Shown in pieces: positions 41,503 to 49,792 of a stretch of 64,000 nucleotides of DNA. This DNA is from Actinoplanes ianthinogenes (lineage in GTDB: Bacteria; Actinomycetota; Actinomycetes; Mycobacteriales; Micromonosporaceae). The number at the start of each line of letters is the position of its first letter. Position 1 is the first letter of the stretch. The DNA is taken from positions 8,500,501 to 8,564,500 of the forward strand of contig NZ_AP023356.1 of NCBI RefSeq assembly GCF_018324205.1, in the 5' to 3' direction. Both the position numbers and the translations under genes were made by a program. The notes beneath the pieces were generated by a model. That model searched no databases. It was not told where the DNA came from and saw nothing but the letters and a program-made list of their open reading frames with translations.

Positions 41503-41503
41503 T
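41482..41503. promoter_or_regulatory. ROK repressor box 1 (chitosanase side)
   Basis: ACTGTTA and ATCAAT enclose 9 nt. The box covers the chitosanase promoter spacer and its -35 element. The same two half-elements recur as box 2 in front of the ROK gene. Confidence 0.55.
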
Positions 41504-41529
41504 AGGGCTCGATCGGCGAGATCGCACCC

Positions 41530-41558
41530 TTGACAGGGGTGACCGCCGGGGCCAGGAT
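41530..41558 (+). promoter_or_regulatory. Predicted promoter of the ROK/importer operon
   Basis: TTGACA (41530-41535) and CAGGAT (41553-41558) are separated by 17 nt. Transcription would start near 41565, exactly where box 2 begins. Confidence 0.6.
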
Positions 41559-41564
41559 GAGCGA

Positions 41565-41589
41565 ACTGTTAGTCAGTTTGCCTATCAAT
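41565..41589. promoter_or_regulatory. ROK repressor box 2 (operon side)
   Basis: ACTGTTA (41565-41571) and ATCAAT (41584-41589) enclose 12 nt and overlap the predicted start of transcription, as expected for repression. Confidence 0.55.
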
Positions 41590-41603
41590 CAAGGGAGCGC
41601 CCG

Positions 41604-42767
41604 ATGCCTCGTCTGGCCGGCTCGTCCAAGCTGCTGCGTGCCATGAACGAGAGCGCTGCGCTCGGACACCTGCTCGACCCGGGCATGCTCACCCGCTCCG
41701 ACCTGCGCAAACTCACCGAGCTGTCAATGCCGACCATCTCCGAGGTGCTGCGCCGGCTCACCGAGGCCGGCCTGGTGAACGTCGTCGGGCACAGCAGCGG
41801 CAAGCCGGGGCCGAACGCGGAGATCTACGCGGCGAACCCGGACGCGGCCTACGCCGTCGCCGTCTCGGTCCGCGACGTCGGCACCAGCGGCACCCCGTCG
41901 ATCGCCGCCGCCCTCTGCGACCTGACCGGTGCGGTCCGGGCCCGCTTCGAGTCGCGCGTCGACTTCCTGGCCACCGAGCCGGTCGCTGCCCTGACCGGCG
42001 TGGTCACCCGGCTCCGCGACGAGGCCGGCGTCCCGGCCGGACTGATCCGGCACGTGCACCTGAGCGTCCCCGGCGCCTACGACCCGAAGACCGAGACGAT
42101 CCGGCTCGTCGACGTGCCCGGCTTCGCCCGCCCCGGCCTGGTGCCGGAGATCGCCGCCGCGCTCGGCACCGACGTCAGCGTCGACAACGACGTCAACCTG
42201 GCCGCGGTCGCCGAGCGCCGGCGCGGCGCGGCCCGCGACGCCGAGAACTTCGCGCTGCTCTGGCTCGGACAGGACGGCCTCGGTCTGGCCATCGACATCA
42301 ACGGCACGCTGCTGCGCGGCACCCGCGGCGCCGCCGGTGAGATCGGCTACCTGCCGCTGTACTCGCCGGACCGCAAGATCGACCTCCAGGACATGTTCGG
42401 CGGCGGCGCGATCATGGAGCTGGGCCGCGACCACGGGATCGCCGGCGACACCCCGGCCGCGGTCGTGGCCGCGGCGGCAGGCGAGTCCCCCGAATTCATC
42501 GGTGCCTTCGCCGAGCGCGTCGCGGTCGGCATGGCGGCCGTGGTCGCGGTCCTCGACCCGTCCCTCGTGGTGCTCGCCGGCCCGACCGCCCAGGCCGGCG
42601 GCGACCCCCTGCTCACCGCCGTGAACGACGCGTTCCGGCAGGCCGCGCCGCTGGAATGCCCGGTCGCGGCCACCGCCCTCGACGACGACGCGGTCCTGCT
42701 CGGCGCCCTCGACGCCGGGCTCGCCGCGGTCCGTGACGCCCTGATCAACGCCATCCGCGAAAGCTGA
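41604..42767 (+). CDS. csnR: ROK-family repressor of chitosan utilisation (CsnR-like)
   Basis: 387 residues: an N-terminal winged helix (LTRSDLRKLTELSMPTISEV, about 29-48) and a ROK sugar-binding domain. The usual CxCGxxGC zinc motif of ROK kinases is absent (GEIGYLPLYSPDRK at that place), and catalytic kinase residues are degenerate, so it should be a regulator only. Its location, divergent from a GH46 chitosanase and first in the importer operon, matches CsnR of Streptomyces lividans, the chitosanase repressor. ATG 41604 follows AGGGAG. It presumably also represses itself. Confidence 0.88.
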   Translation: MPRLAGSSKLLRAMNESAALGHLLDPGMLTRSDLRKLTELSMPTISEVLRRLTEAGLVNVVGHSSGKPGPNAEIYAANPDAAYAVAVSVRDVGTSGTPSIAAALCDLTGAVRARFESRVDFLATEPVAALTGVVTRLRDEAGVPAGLIRHVHLSVPGAYDPKTETIRLVDVPGFARPGLVPEIAAALGTDVSVDNDVNLAAVAERRRGAARDAENFALLWLGQDGLGLAIDINGTLLRGTRGAAGEIGYLPLYSPDRKIDLQDMFGGGAIMELGRDHGIAGDTPAAVVAAAAGESPEFIGAFAERVAVGMAAVVAVLDPSLVVLAGPTAQAGGDPLLTAVNDAFRQAAPLECPVAATALDDDAVLLGALDAGLAAVRDALINAIRES

Positions 42768-42795
42768 CCCCCCGCACATAGATGTGAGGCACAAA

Positions 42796-44103
42796 ATGAA
42801 TAAAAGGACCCTTCTTGCCCTGACGTCCGCCGTCCTGCTGACCGCGGCGTGCACCCCGGCGCCGAAGGAGAACAAGATCGCCGACCCCGGGACGCAGGTC
42901 TCCGGGACCGTCGAGCTGTGGCACTTCTTCACCGAGCGGGAGGCCGAGGCCATCCAGCAGGTGATCACCGACTTCCAGAACAGCCACCCGAACATCAAGG
43001 TCACGGTCAAGCCCGGGCAGGACGACTCCAAGGTCACCCAGGCGATCGGCGCCGGGAACGGGCCGGACATCGGGCTCTCCTACTCGACCGACATCGTCGG
43101 CAAGTTCTGCTCGTCCGGGGCCTGGGTCGACCTGAAGCCGTACATCGACCGGGACAAGGTGGACCTGGGGCAGCTCAACGCGACCACCCGGTCGTACACC
43201 GAATTCGACGGGAAGCGGTGTGCCATGCCGTTCCTCGCCGACGCGTACGGGATGTTCTACAACAAGGACCTGTTCGCCAAGGCGGGGCTGGCGGGGCCGC
43301 CGAAGACGCTGGACGAGCTCACCGCGTACGCCAAGAAATTGACCGTGAAGAATGCGGACGGGTCGCTCAAGACCGTCGGGTTCCTGCCGCTGTTCGATTT
43401 CTACGAGAACGCGGCCGCGCACCTCGCGCCGACCACCGGCGCCAAGTGGCTGACCGAGGACGGCAAGAGCGCGGTCGGCACCGACCCGAACTGGAAAACG
43501 CTGCTCGCCTGGCAGAAAGAGCTGGTCGACTGGTACGGATACGACAACCTGACCAAGTTCAAGGCCAGTCTGGGCGACGAGTTCAGCGCCGACAACGCCT
43601 TCCAGAAGGGCCAGGTCGCGATCAACATCGACGCCGAGTACCGCCTCGCGTTCCTCAAGGATCAAAGTCCGAATCTGAGGTACGGCGTGGCGCCGCTGCC
43701 GACCGTCGACCCCGCCCGGTACGGCGGCGGATACGTCACCGGCAACATCGTGGGCATCTCCAAGAACGCCAAGAACCCCGAGGCCGCCTGGGAGCTGATC
43801 AAGTACCTGACCACCGATGACGCCGCGGTCACCAAGCTCGCCGGCCTGCTGAAGAACGTGCCGACCACGACCAAGGCGATCGCCGACCCGTCGCTGAACG
43901 CCGACGCGAACTTCAAGGCGTTCATCGACATCTTCAACAACCCGAACTCGCTGACCTCACCGCCGTCCGCCTCCGGACCGGCCTACCAGGAGACGTTCCA
44001 GCAGTTCCTGATCAGCTACCAGTCCGGCAAGGTGTCCGACCTCGATCAGGGTCTGGCCAAGGCGGACCAGCAGATCAACAACGTCATGACGCTGGGCGGC
44101 TGA
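42796..44103 (+). CDS. csnE: Chitosan-oligosaccharide ABC transporter, solute-binding lipoprotein (CsnE-like)
   Basis: 435 residues with a lipoprotein signal (lipidated C19 in LTAAC) and the family 1 sugar-binding fold (VELWHFFTEREAEAIQQVI, IGLSYSTDIVGKFC, ATTRSYTEFDGKRCAMPF). ATG 42796 follows GTGAGG; an in-frame GTG four codons earlier is possible. It lies 28 bp downstream of the ROK gene and 3 bp before the first permease. By position it binds glucosamine oligomers produced by the chitosanase. Confidence 0.86.
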   Translation: MNKRTLLALTSAVLLTAACTPAPKENKIADPGTQVSGTVELWHFFTEREAEAIQQVITDFQNSHPNIKVTVKPGQDDSKVTQAIGAGNGPDIGLSYSTDIVGKFCSSGAWVDLKPYIDRDKVDLGQLNATTRSYTEFDGKRCAMPFLADAYGMFYNKDLFAKAGLAGPPKTLDELTAYAKKLTVKNADGSLKTVGFLPLFDFYENAAAHLAPTTGAKWLTEDGKSAVGTDPNWKTLLAWQKELVDWYGYDNLTKFKASLGDEFSADNAFQKGQVAINIDAEYRLAFLKDQSPNLRYGVAPLPTVDPARYGGGYVTGNIVGISKNAKNPEAAWELIKYLTTDDAAVTKLAGLLKNVPTTTKAIADPSLNADANFKAFIDIFNNPNSLTSPPSASGPAYQETFQQFLISYQSGKVSDLDQGLAKADQQINNVMTLGG

Positions 44104-44106
44104 CCC

Positions 44107-45033
44107 GTGGACGCGGTCCGCCTCCGGCGGGGCCTGGTCACCTTCTCCTTCCTGGCCCCCGCGCTGCTCGGCATCGGCGTGTTCTTCGTTTACCCGCTGC
44201 TCTCCGCGATCTATTTCTCGTTCACCAAATTCGACCTGCTGTCCGTGCCGCAATGGGTCGGCCTGGACAACTACCGCCGGATGGCCGACGACCCGTTCCT
44301 GCTCCAGGCCGTGCGCAACACGCTGTGGATGGTGGTCGTCTTCGTCCCGGTGCGCATCCTCGGCGCGATCGGGCTCTCCATGCTCCTCGTGCAATTCAAA
44401 AGAGGAGCAGGCGTTTTCCGTACGATCTACTACCTGCCCGCCCTCGTTCCGCCGGTGGCCGCCACCATCGCGTTCGTCTATCTGCTCAAGCCGGGCACCG
44501 GCCCGGTCAACCATGTCCTGGAAATGCTGGGCATTGACGGCCCCCTCTGGTTCAATTCGCCGGCCTGGGCCAAGCCGTCGCTGGTCCTGCTCGGCCTGTG
44601 GGCCGTCGGCGACCTGATGATCATCTTCCTGGCGGCGGTGCTCGGCGTCCCGGAGAGCCTGTACGAGGCCGCGTCGCTCGACGGCGCGAACGCCTGGCAC
44701 AAGTTCCGGTCGATCACGCTGCCGTCGATCCAGCCGGTCATCCTGTTCGCCACGGTCACCGGCGTGATCTACACGTTGCAGTACTTCGACCAGGCGGCGG
44801 TGGCGGGCTCGATCGCCAGCGGTCAGGCGACCGTGGGCGCCGGGATCTCGCAGTCCTTCGGATATCCGGAGGGCTCCACCTTCACCTTCCCGTTGTGGCT
44901 GTACACCGTCGGGTTCCGGTACAGCGCGCTCGGGTACGCGAACGCCCTGGCCATCGCCCTGTTCGTGGTCGCGCTCGCGGTCACCGTCATCCTGCTGCGC
45001 CGCGCCAAGGCGTTCTCCGGGGAGGAATCGTGA
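44107..45033 (+). CDS. csnF: ABC sugar permease (CsnF-like, MalF type)
   Basis: 308 residues with six membrane helices and the EAA loop (YEAASLDGANAWHKFRSITL). GTG start 3 nt after the binding-protein stop; 4-nt overlap with the second permease. It forms the channel of the oligosaccharide importer. Confidence 0.87.
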   Translation: MDAVRLRRGLVTFSFLAPALLGIGVFFVYPLLSAIYFSFTKFDLLSVPQWVGLDNYRRMADDPFLLQAVRNTLWMVVVFVPVRILGAIGLSMLLVQFKRGAGVFRTIYYLPALVPPVAATIAFVYLLKPGTGPVNHVLEMLGIDGPLWFNSPAWAKPSLVLLGLWAVGDLMIIFLAAVLGVPESLYEAASLDGANAWHKFRSITLPSIQPVILFATVTGVIYTLQYFDQAAVAGSIASGQATVGAGISQSFGYPEGSTFTFPLWLYTVGFRYSALGYANALAIALFVVALAVTVILLRRAKAFSGEES

Positions 45034-45896
45034 CCCTCGCACTCGACCGGCCGGTCACCGCCACCTTGGAGCGCCGGCGGATCCGGCTCGCCTGGATCGC
45101 CCGGCACAGCATCGCCATCGCTCTGGCGATCATGTTCATCACCCCGGTCGCCTACCTGGTGCTGCTCTCCCTGATGACCAGCGACCAGGCGCTGACCAGC
45201 GACTACTGGCCGAACACCTGGCACCCGGAGAACTACCTCAAGGTCTTCCAGGCCACCCCGCTGCCGCACTACCTGCTGAACACCGTGATCTACGCGGGCA
45301 CCGCCACGATCCTCACCCTCGCGTCCAGCGTCCCGGCCGCTTACGCCCTGGCCAAGCTCAAGTTCCGCGGCCGCAACGCGCTGTTCCTCGTGGTGATCTG
45401 CGTGATGATGCTCCCGCCGCAGGTCGTCACCGTCCCGCTCTACCTGATGTGGGCGCGCTACGGCCTGACCGGCTCGCTCGCCCCGCTGATCATCCCGGCC
45501 CTGTTCGGCGACGCCTTCTGCATCTTCCTGCTGCGCCAGTTCCTGCTCACCATCCCGGGCGAACTGCTGGACGCGGCCCGGGTCGACGGCTGCGGCGAGT
45601 GGCGCACCCTGCTGCGCGTCGTGCTGCCGATGGCCCGCCCCGGCATCGCCGCCGCCGGCCTCTTCCAATTCTTCTACTGCTGGAACGACTATTACGGCCC
45701 GCTGCTCTACACCAGCGAGAACGAGAACTCGTGGACGCTGTCGCTGGGCCTGGCGTCGTTCCGCACCGTCCACCACGTCGACTGGAACCTGGTCACCGCG
45801 GCCACCGTGCTGGCCATGGCGCCACTGATCATCATCTTCTTCTTCGCCCAGCGCGCGTTCGTGCAGGGCATCACGCTGACAGGATTCAAAGGGTGA
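45030..45896 (+). CDS. csnG: ABC sugar permease (CsnG-like, MalG type)
   Basis: 288 residues, six helices, EAA loop (LDAARVDGCGEWRTLLRVVL). GGAGG lies 5-10 nt before GTG 45030, which overlaps the first permease stop. As with the other sugar importer in this window, no ATPase gene follows; a shared MsiK-type ATPase must serve it. Confidence 0.87.
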   Translation: MTLALDRPVTATLERRRIRLAWIARHSIAIALAIMFITPVAYLVLLSLMTSDQALTSDYWPNTWHPENYLKVFQATPLPHYLLNTVIYAGTATILTLASSVPAAYALAKLKFRGRNALFLVVICVMMLPPQVVTVPLYLMWARYGLTGSLAPLIIPALFGDAFCIFLLRQFLLTIPGELLDAARVDGCGEWRTLLRVVLPMARPGIAAAGLFQFFYCWNDYYGPLLYTSENENSWTLSLGLASFRTVHHVDWNLVTAATVLAMAPLIIIFFFAQRAFVQGITLTGFKG

Positions 45897-47149
45897 AAAT
45901 CGCGGTAATCGGGGGCGGATCGACCTACACGCCCGAGCTGGTCGACGGGTTCGCCCGGCTCGGGAAGACGGTCTCCGAACTCGTTCTGATCGACCCGGCG
46001 GCGGACCGGCTCGAGATCGTCGGCGCGTTCGCGGCGCGGATCTTCGCCGCTTACGGCCACCCGGGAAAGGTCACGTGGACGACGGACCTGGACGCCGGGG
46101 TCACCGACGCGGACGCGGCGGTCATTCAGCTGCGGGTCGGTGGGCAGCGGGCTCGGATCAGTGACGAGACGTTTCCGCTGGAATGTGGATGTGTGGGTCA
46201 GGAGACCACCGGGGCCGGGGGGCTGGCCAAGGCGTTGCGGACGGTTCCGGTGATCCTGGATGTCGCGGAGCGGATCCGGGAGCGGGCCAAGCCCGGGGCG
46301 TGGATCGTCGACTTCACCAATCCGGTCGGGATCGTCACGCGGGCCCTGCTCGACGCCGGGCACCGGGCGGTGGGGCTGTGCAACGTGGCGATCGGGTTCC
46401 AGCGCCGGTTCGCGGGCTACCTTGGCGTCGATCCGGCGACGGTGGTGCTCGACCATGTCGGCCTGAACCATCTGACGTGGGAGCGGGCCGCCTTTGTCGA
46501 CGGCGTCGATCGGCTGCCGGAGCTGCTGAGCGATCATCTGCCGGACATCTCCGGTGAGGTGGACATCCCGGAGTCGATCATCGCGATGCTCGGGGCGGTG
46601 CCGTCCTACTACCTGTCCTACTTCTACAAGCACGACAAGCACGTACAGGAAAGCCTCGGGCAGCAGACCCGCGGCCAGCGGGTCGCCGAGATCGAAGCGA
46701 TCCTTCTCGACATGTATCGGGACGAGACGCTGACGGCGAAGCCGGCGCTGCTCGGGGAGCGGGGCGGGGCGTACTACTCGGAGGCGGCGGTCGGGCTGCT
46801 CGCGTCGCTGTTCGGGCTGGACGACACGTCGGTGCACTCGGTGAACGTCCGGAACAACGGGACGCTGCCGTTCCTGCCGGCCGAGGCGGTCATCGAGGTC
46901 TCGGCCCGGGCGGGCCTCAAGGGCCCGGACCCGCTGCCGGTCACCGCAGTCCCGCCGGACCTGGCCGGTCTCATCTCCCATGTGTACGGGTACGAAGAAC
47001 TCGCCCTGGACGCCGCCCTCCGAGGTGGTCGTGATCGCGTCTACCGTGCCTTGCTGGCGCACCCGCTGATCGGCCAGCACGACCGGGCCGACGCCCTCAC
47101 CGACAAACTGATCGCCTCCGGTCGCTCGCACCTCGCGTGGGCCCGATGA
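45893..47149 (+). CDS. csnH: GH4 family glycosidase, 6-phospho-beta-glucosidase-like (CsnH-like)
   Basis: 418 residues. NAD-binding start KIAVIGGGSTYTPELVDGF, the GH4 metal/catalytic segments LCNVAIGF and HVGLNHLTW, and the R/N-rich VNVRNNGTLPFLP near 315. GH4 enzymes use NAD+ and Mn2+ in a redox elimination mechanism and often act on 6-phosphorylated sugars. Beside a kinase it would split phosphorylated glucosamine disaccharides in the cytoplasm. GTG start overlaps the permease stop by 4 nt. Confidence 0.87.
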   Translation: MKIAVIGGGSTYTPELVDGFARLGKTVSELVLIDPAADRLEIVGAFAARIFAAYGHPGKVTWTTDLDAGVTDADAAVIQLRVGGQRARISDETFPLECGCVGQETTGAGGLAKALRTVPVILDVAERIRERAKPGAWIVDFTNPVGIVTRALLDAGHRAVGLCNVAIGFQRRFAGYLGVDPATVVLDHVGLNHLTWERAAFVDGVDRLPELLSDHLPDISGEVDIPESIIAMLGAVPSYYLSYFYKHDKHVQESLGQQTRGQRVAEIEAILLDMYRDETLTAKPALLGERGGAYYSEAAVGLLASLFGLDDTSVHSVNVRNNGTLPFLPAEAVIEVSARAGLKGPDPLPVTAVPPDLAGLISHVYGYEELALDAALRGGRDRVYRALLAHPLIGQHDRADALTDKLIASGRSHLAWAR

Positions 47150-48342
47150 ACGGCCCAGCCCCAACGGCCGGCGACGGCAACGCGCTGTCCCCGGCCGGCG
47201 GTGGCTCGCTGTCTCCGGCGCCAACCGGCGGCAACGCGCTGTCCCCGGCCGGCGGTGGCTCGCTGTCTCCGGCGCCAACCAGCGGAAACGCGCTGTCCCC
47301 GGCGGCTGCCGGCGGCAACTCGTCGTCTCCCGCGGCTGCCGGCGGCAGTTCGCTTTTCCTGGCGGTCGACGGCGGCAACTCGAAGACGGACGTGCTGCTC
47401 GGCGACACGTCCGGCCGCGTGCTCGCCGTTGTCCGCGGGGGCACCTCCTCACCGCACAACATCGGGCTCGCCGGCACGATCGAGGTGCTCGGCAAGCTGA
47501 TCGCGGCCGCGCACGCCCAGGCCGGACTCCTGCCGAACACGCCGATCGACGCGATCGCGGTCTACCTGGCCGGCGCTGACCTGCCGATCGAGGTGACCCA
47601 GCTCCAGGAGGCGATCGCGGCGCAGGGCTGGGCCCGGCACACCCAGGTCGACAACGACTGCTTCGCGCTGCTGCGAGCCGGCACGTCGATGCCGGACTCG
47701 GTGACCGTGGTCTGCGGCGCCGGCACCAACTGCGTCGGCCGCGCCGCGGACGGCCGGACCGCCCGCTTCGTCGCGCTCGGTCCGATCTCCGGCGACTGGG
47801 GCGGCGGCCACGATCTGGCGGACCACACGCTGCGGGAAGCTGCCCGTGGCGAGGACGGCCGAGGCCGCCCGACCGCGCTGTCCGCCGCGGTCGCCGCACA
47901 CTTCGGCCTGCCCACGGTCGAGGCCGTGAGCATCGCCCTGCACCTGGGCGAACTCCCGATGACCCGGATCCCGGAGCTGTCCTCGCTCCTGTTCGAGACA
48001 GCGGCAGCGGGCGACGAGGTGGCCTCCGCCCTGATCACCCGCCAGGCGGGGGAGATCCTGGCCCAGCATCGGGTAGCCGCCACCCGCCTGAACCTCCTCG
48101 ACAAACCCCACGCCCTGGTCCTGGGCGGTGGCGTCCTCCAGGCCCGGCACCCGATCCTGCACAACCAGGTGGTCGAAGGCGCCAAAGCCCAGGCCCCACT
48201 GGTCGAGACAACCGTCTTGTCCACCCCACCGGTAGCCGGCGCGGCCCTCCTGGCCCTGGACGCCCTGAACGCCCCACCCGCCGCCGAACAATCCCTACGC
48301 ACCGCCGTCGCCAACCACCCACCGTCCCCCTTCCCCGCCTGA
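47146..48342 (+). CDS. csnK: BadF/BadG-type sugar kinase with a repeat-built N-terminal extension (CsnK-like)
   Basis: 398 residues. The kinase domain starts only at about residue 70 (phosphate-1 loop AVDGGNSKTDVLL, 73-85), followed by VVCGAGTNCVGR and GDWGGGHDLAD. The first 70 residues are a Gly/Ser/Pro/Ala repeat with no counterpart in this family. No other start is likely, because ATG 47146 overlaps the upstream stop (ATGA). The kinase should phosphorylate glucosamine or its oligomers. It closes the operon and is followed by a strong hairpin. Confidence 0.82.
   Translation: MNGPAPTAGDGNALSPAGGGSLSPAPTGGNALSPAGGGSLSPAPTSGNALSPAAAGGNSSSPAAAGGSSLFLAVDGGNSKTDVLLGDTSGRVLAVVRGGTSSPHNIGLAGTIEVLGKLIAAAHAQAGLLPNTPIDAIAVYLAGADLPIEVTQLQEAIAAQGWARHTQVDNDCFALLRAGTSMPDSVTVVCGAGTNCVGRAADGRTARFVALGPISGDWGGGHDLADHTLREAARGEDGRGRPTALSAAVAAHFGLPTVEAVSIALHLGELPMTRIPELSSLLFETAAAGDEVASALITRQAGEILAQHRVAATRLNLLDKPHALVLGGGVLQARHPILHNQVVEGAKAQAPLVETTVLSTPPVAGAALLALDALNAPPAAEQSLRTAVANHPPSPFPA
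47176..47283 (+). repeat. Tandem 54-bp repeat in the kinase N-terminus
   Basis: Two near-identical 54-bp units encode GNALSPAGGGSLSPAPTG and GNALSPAGGGSLSPAPTS, followed to about 47355 by shorter related units (GNALSPAAA, GNSSSPAAA). All changes keep the reading frame. Confidence 0.8.
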
Positions 48343-48354
48343 CCTTCCATCCCC

Positions 48355-48385
48355 GAGCGCCCGCCCCCCCCGGAGGCGGGCGCTC
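48355..48385. terminator. Bidirectional hairpin between convergent operons
   Basis: GAGCGCCCGCC (48355-48365) and GGCGGGCGCTC (48375-48385) form a perfect 11-bp stem with a 9-nt loop, between the csn operon and the convergent CoA-transferase genes. Confidence 0.7.
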
Positions 48386-48417
48386 CCACGTTCGGCGATG
48401 CGTGAGCCGGCGCCGGA

Positions 48418-49059
48418 TCATGCCGGCTGGGCTTGCCGCAACGGCACCTCCAACCGGGAACTGAGCTCGTCGAACGAGATCCCGAACGTCTCCCGCACCG
48501 CCACACCGTCCTCGGTGATCACGAAGGTCGCCAGGTCGGTGTAGACCCGGCTGATGCACCGCAGGCCGGTCAACGGATACGTGCACTCCGGCACCAGTTT
48601 CGGCGTCCCGTCCTTGGTGAACAGCGTCATCATCACGTAGACGCTTTTCGCCCCGACCGCGAGATCCATCGCCCCGCCGACCGCCGGGATCGCATCCGGC
48701 TCGCCGGTGTGCCAGTTCGCCAGATCGCCGGCCGCCGACACCTGGAACGCGCCGAGCACACAGACGTCCAGATGCCCGCCGCGCATCATCGCGAACGAGT
48801 CGGCATGGTGGAAATACGCCGACCCGGGCAGCTCGGTGACCGGCACCTTCCCCGCATTGGTCAGGTCGGGGTCGATCTGGTCGCCGACCGCGGCCGGGCC
48901 CATGTTGAGCATCCCGTTCTCGGTGTGCAGCACGATCCCCGCGTCGGCCGGCAGGTGGTCGGCGACCAGCGTGGGCTGCCCGATCCCCAGGTTCACGAAC
49001 GAGCCGGGCTCGATGTCCCGAGCCACCAGTGCAGCCATCTCATGCTTGTTCAGGCTCAT
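48418..49059 (-). CDS. pcaJ: 3-oxoadipate CoA-transferase, subunit B
   Basis: 213 residues with the family glutamate in HTENGMLNMG (about 47-56), plus GGAMDLAVGAK and VYTDLATFVI. Subunits A and B transfer CoA from succinyl-CoA to 3-oxoadipate. ATG 49059 has GGAGG 7 nt upstream. It follows subunit A on the same strand, after a 73-bp gap. The thiolase and the hydroxyquinol genes nearby support the beta-ketoadipate assignment over other acetoacetate-type CoA transferases. Confidence 0.87.
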   Translation of the reverse strand: MSLNKHEMAALVARDIEPGSFVNLGIGQPTLVADHLPADAGIVLHTENGMLNMGPAAVGDQIDPDLTNAGKVPVTELPGSAYFHHADSFAMMRGGHLDVCVLGAFQVSAAGDLANWHTGEPDAIPAVGGAMDLAVGAKSVYVMMTLFTKDGTPKLVPECTYPLTGLRCISRVYTDLATFVITEDGVAVRETFGISFDELSSRLEVPLRQAQPA

Positions 49060-49132
49060 GCCGCCACCTCCGCTGCGCTCCGGCGTCGCCATGAGCCGGG
49101 CACTGTGCTTACTGATTCGCTCGCAAGCTCGC

Positions 49133-49792
49133 TCATGCCGCCACCACCCGGTCGACGTAGATGCTCGGGGTCACGATCACTTCCGGGTCGAGCGTGCCGG
49201 TCTCGACCACCTCATTGACCTGGGCTATCACCAGCGACCCGGCGGTCGCCATCACCGGCCCGAAGTTGCGAGCGGTCTTGCGATACACCAGGTTGCCCAT
49301 CCGGTCCGACCGGTGGGCCCCGATCAGCGCGACGTCGCCCTTGATCGGGAACTCCAGGACATAGGTCCGGCCGTCGATCACCCGGGTTTCCTTGCCCTCG
49401 GCGAGCGGCGTCCCCACCCCGGTCGGGCAGTAGAACGCGCCGATCCCGGCTCCCGCCGCGCGCATCCGCTCGGCCAGGTTGCCCTGCGGGACCACCTCCA
49501 ACTCGATCTTCCCGGCCCGGTAGAGCCCGTCGAACACCCAGGAGTCGGCCTGCCGGGGGAAGGAACAGATCATCTTGCGCACCCGTCCCTTGGCGAGCAG
49601 CGCGGCGAGGCCGGTGTCCCCGTTGCCGGCGTTGTTCGACACCACGGTCAGGTCGGTGGCGCCCTGCTCGATCAGCGCGTCGATCAGCTCGACCGGCATC
49701 CCGGCCATGCCGAACCCGCCGATCAGCACCGTCGACCCGTCCCGGATCCCGGCGACCGCCTCCGCCGTGCTGTCACAGACCTTTGCGGTCAT
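49133..49792 (-). CDS. pcaI: 3-oxoadipate CoA-transferase, subunit A
   Basis: 219 residues with the CoA-transferase signature DGSTVLIGGFGMAGMP (18-33) and GVGTPLAEGKE. It pairs with subunit B downstream. ATG 49792 overlaps the thiolase stop by 4 nt. Confidence 0.87.
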   Translation of the reverse strand: MTAKVCDSTAEAVAGIRDGSTVLIGGFGMAGMPVELIDALIEQGATDLTVVSNNAGNGDTGLAALLAKGRVRKMICSFPRQADSWVFDGLYRAGKIELEVVPQGNLAERMRAAGAGIGAFYCPTGVGTPLAEGKETRVIDGRTYVLEFPIKGDVALIGAHRSDRMGNLVYRKTARNFGPVMATAGSLVIAQVNEVVETGTLDPEVIVTPSIYVDRVVAA

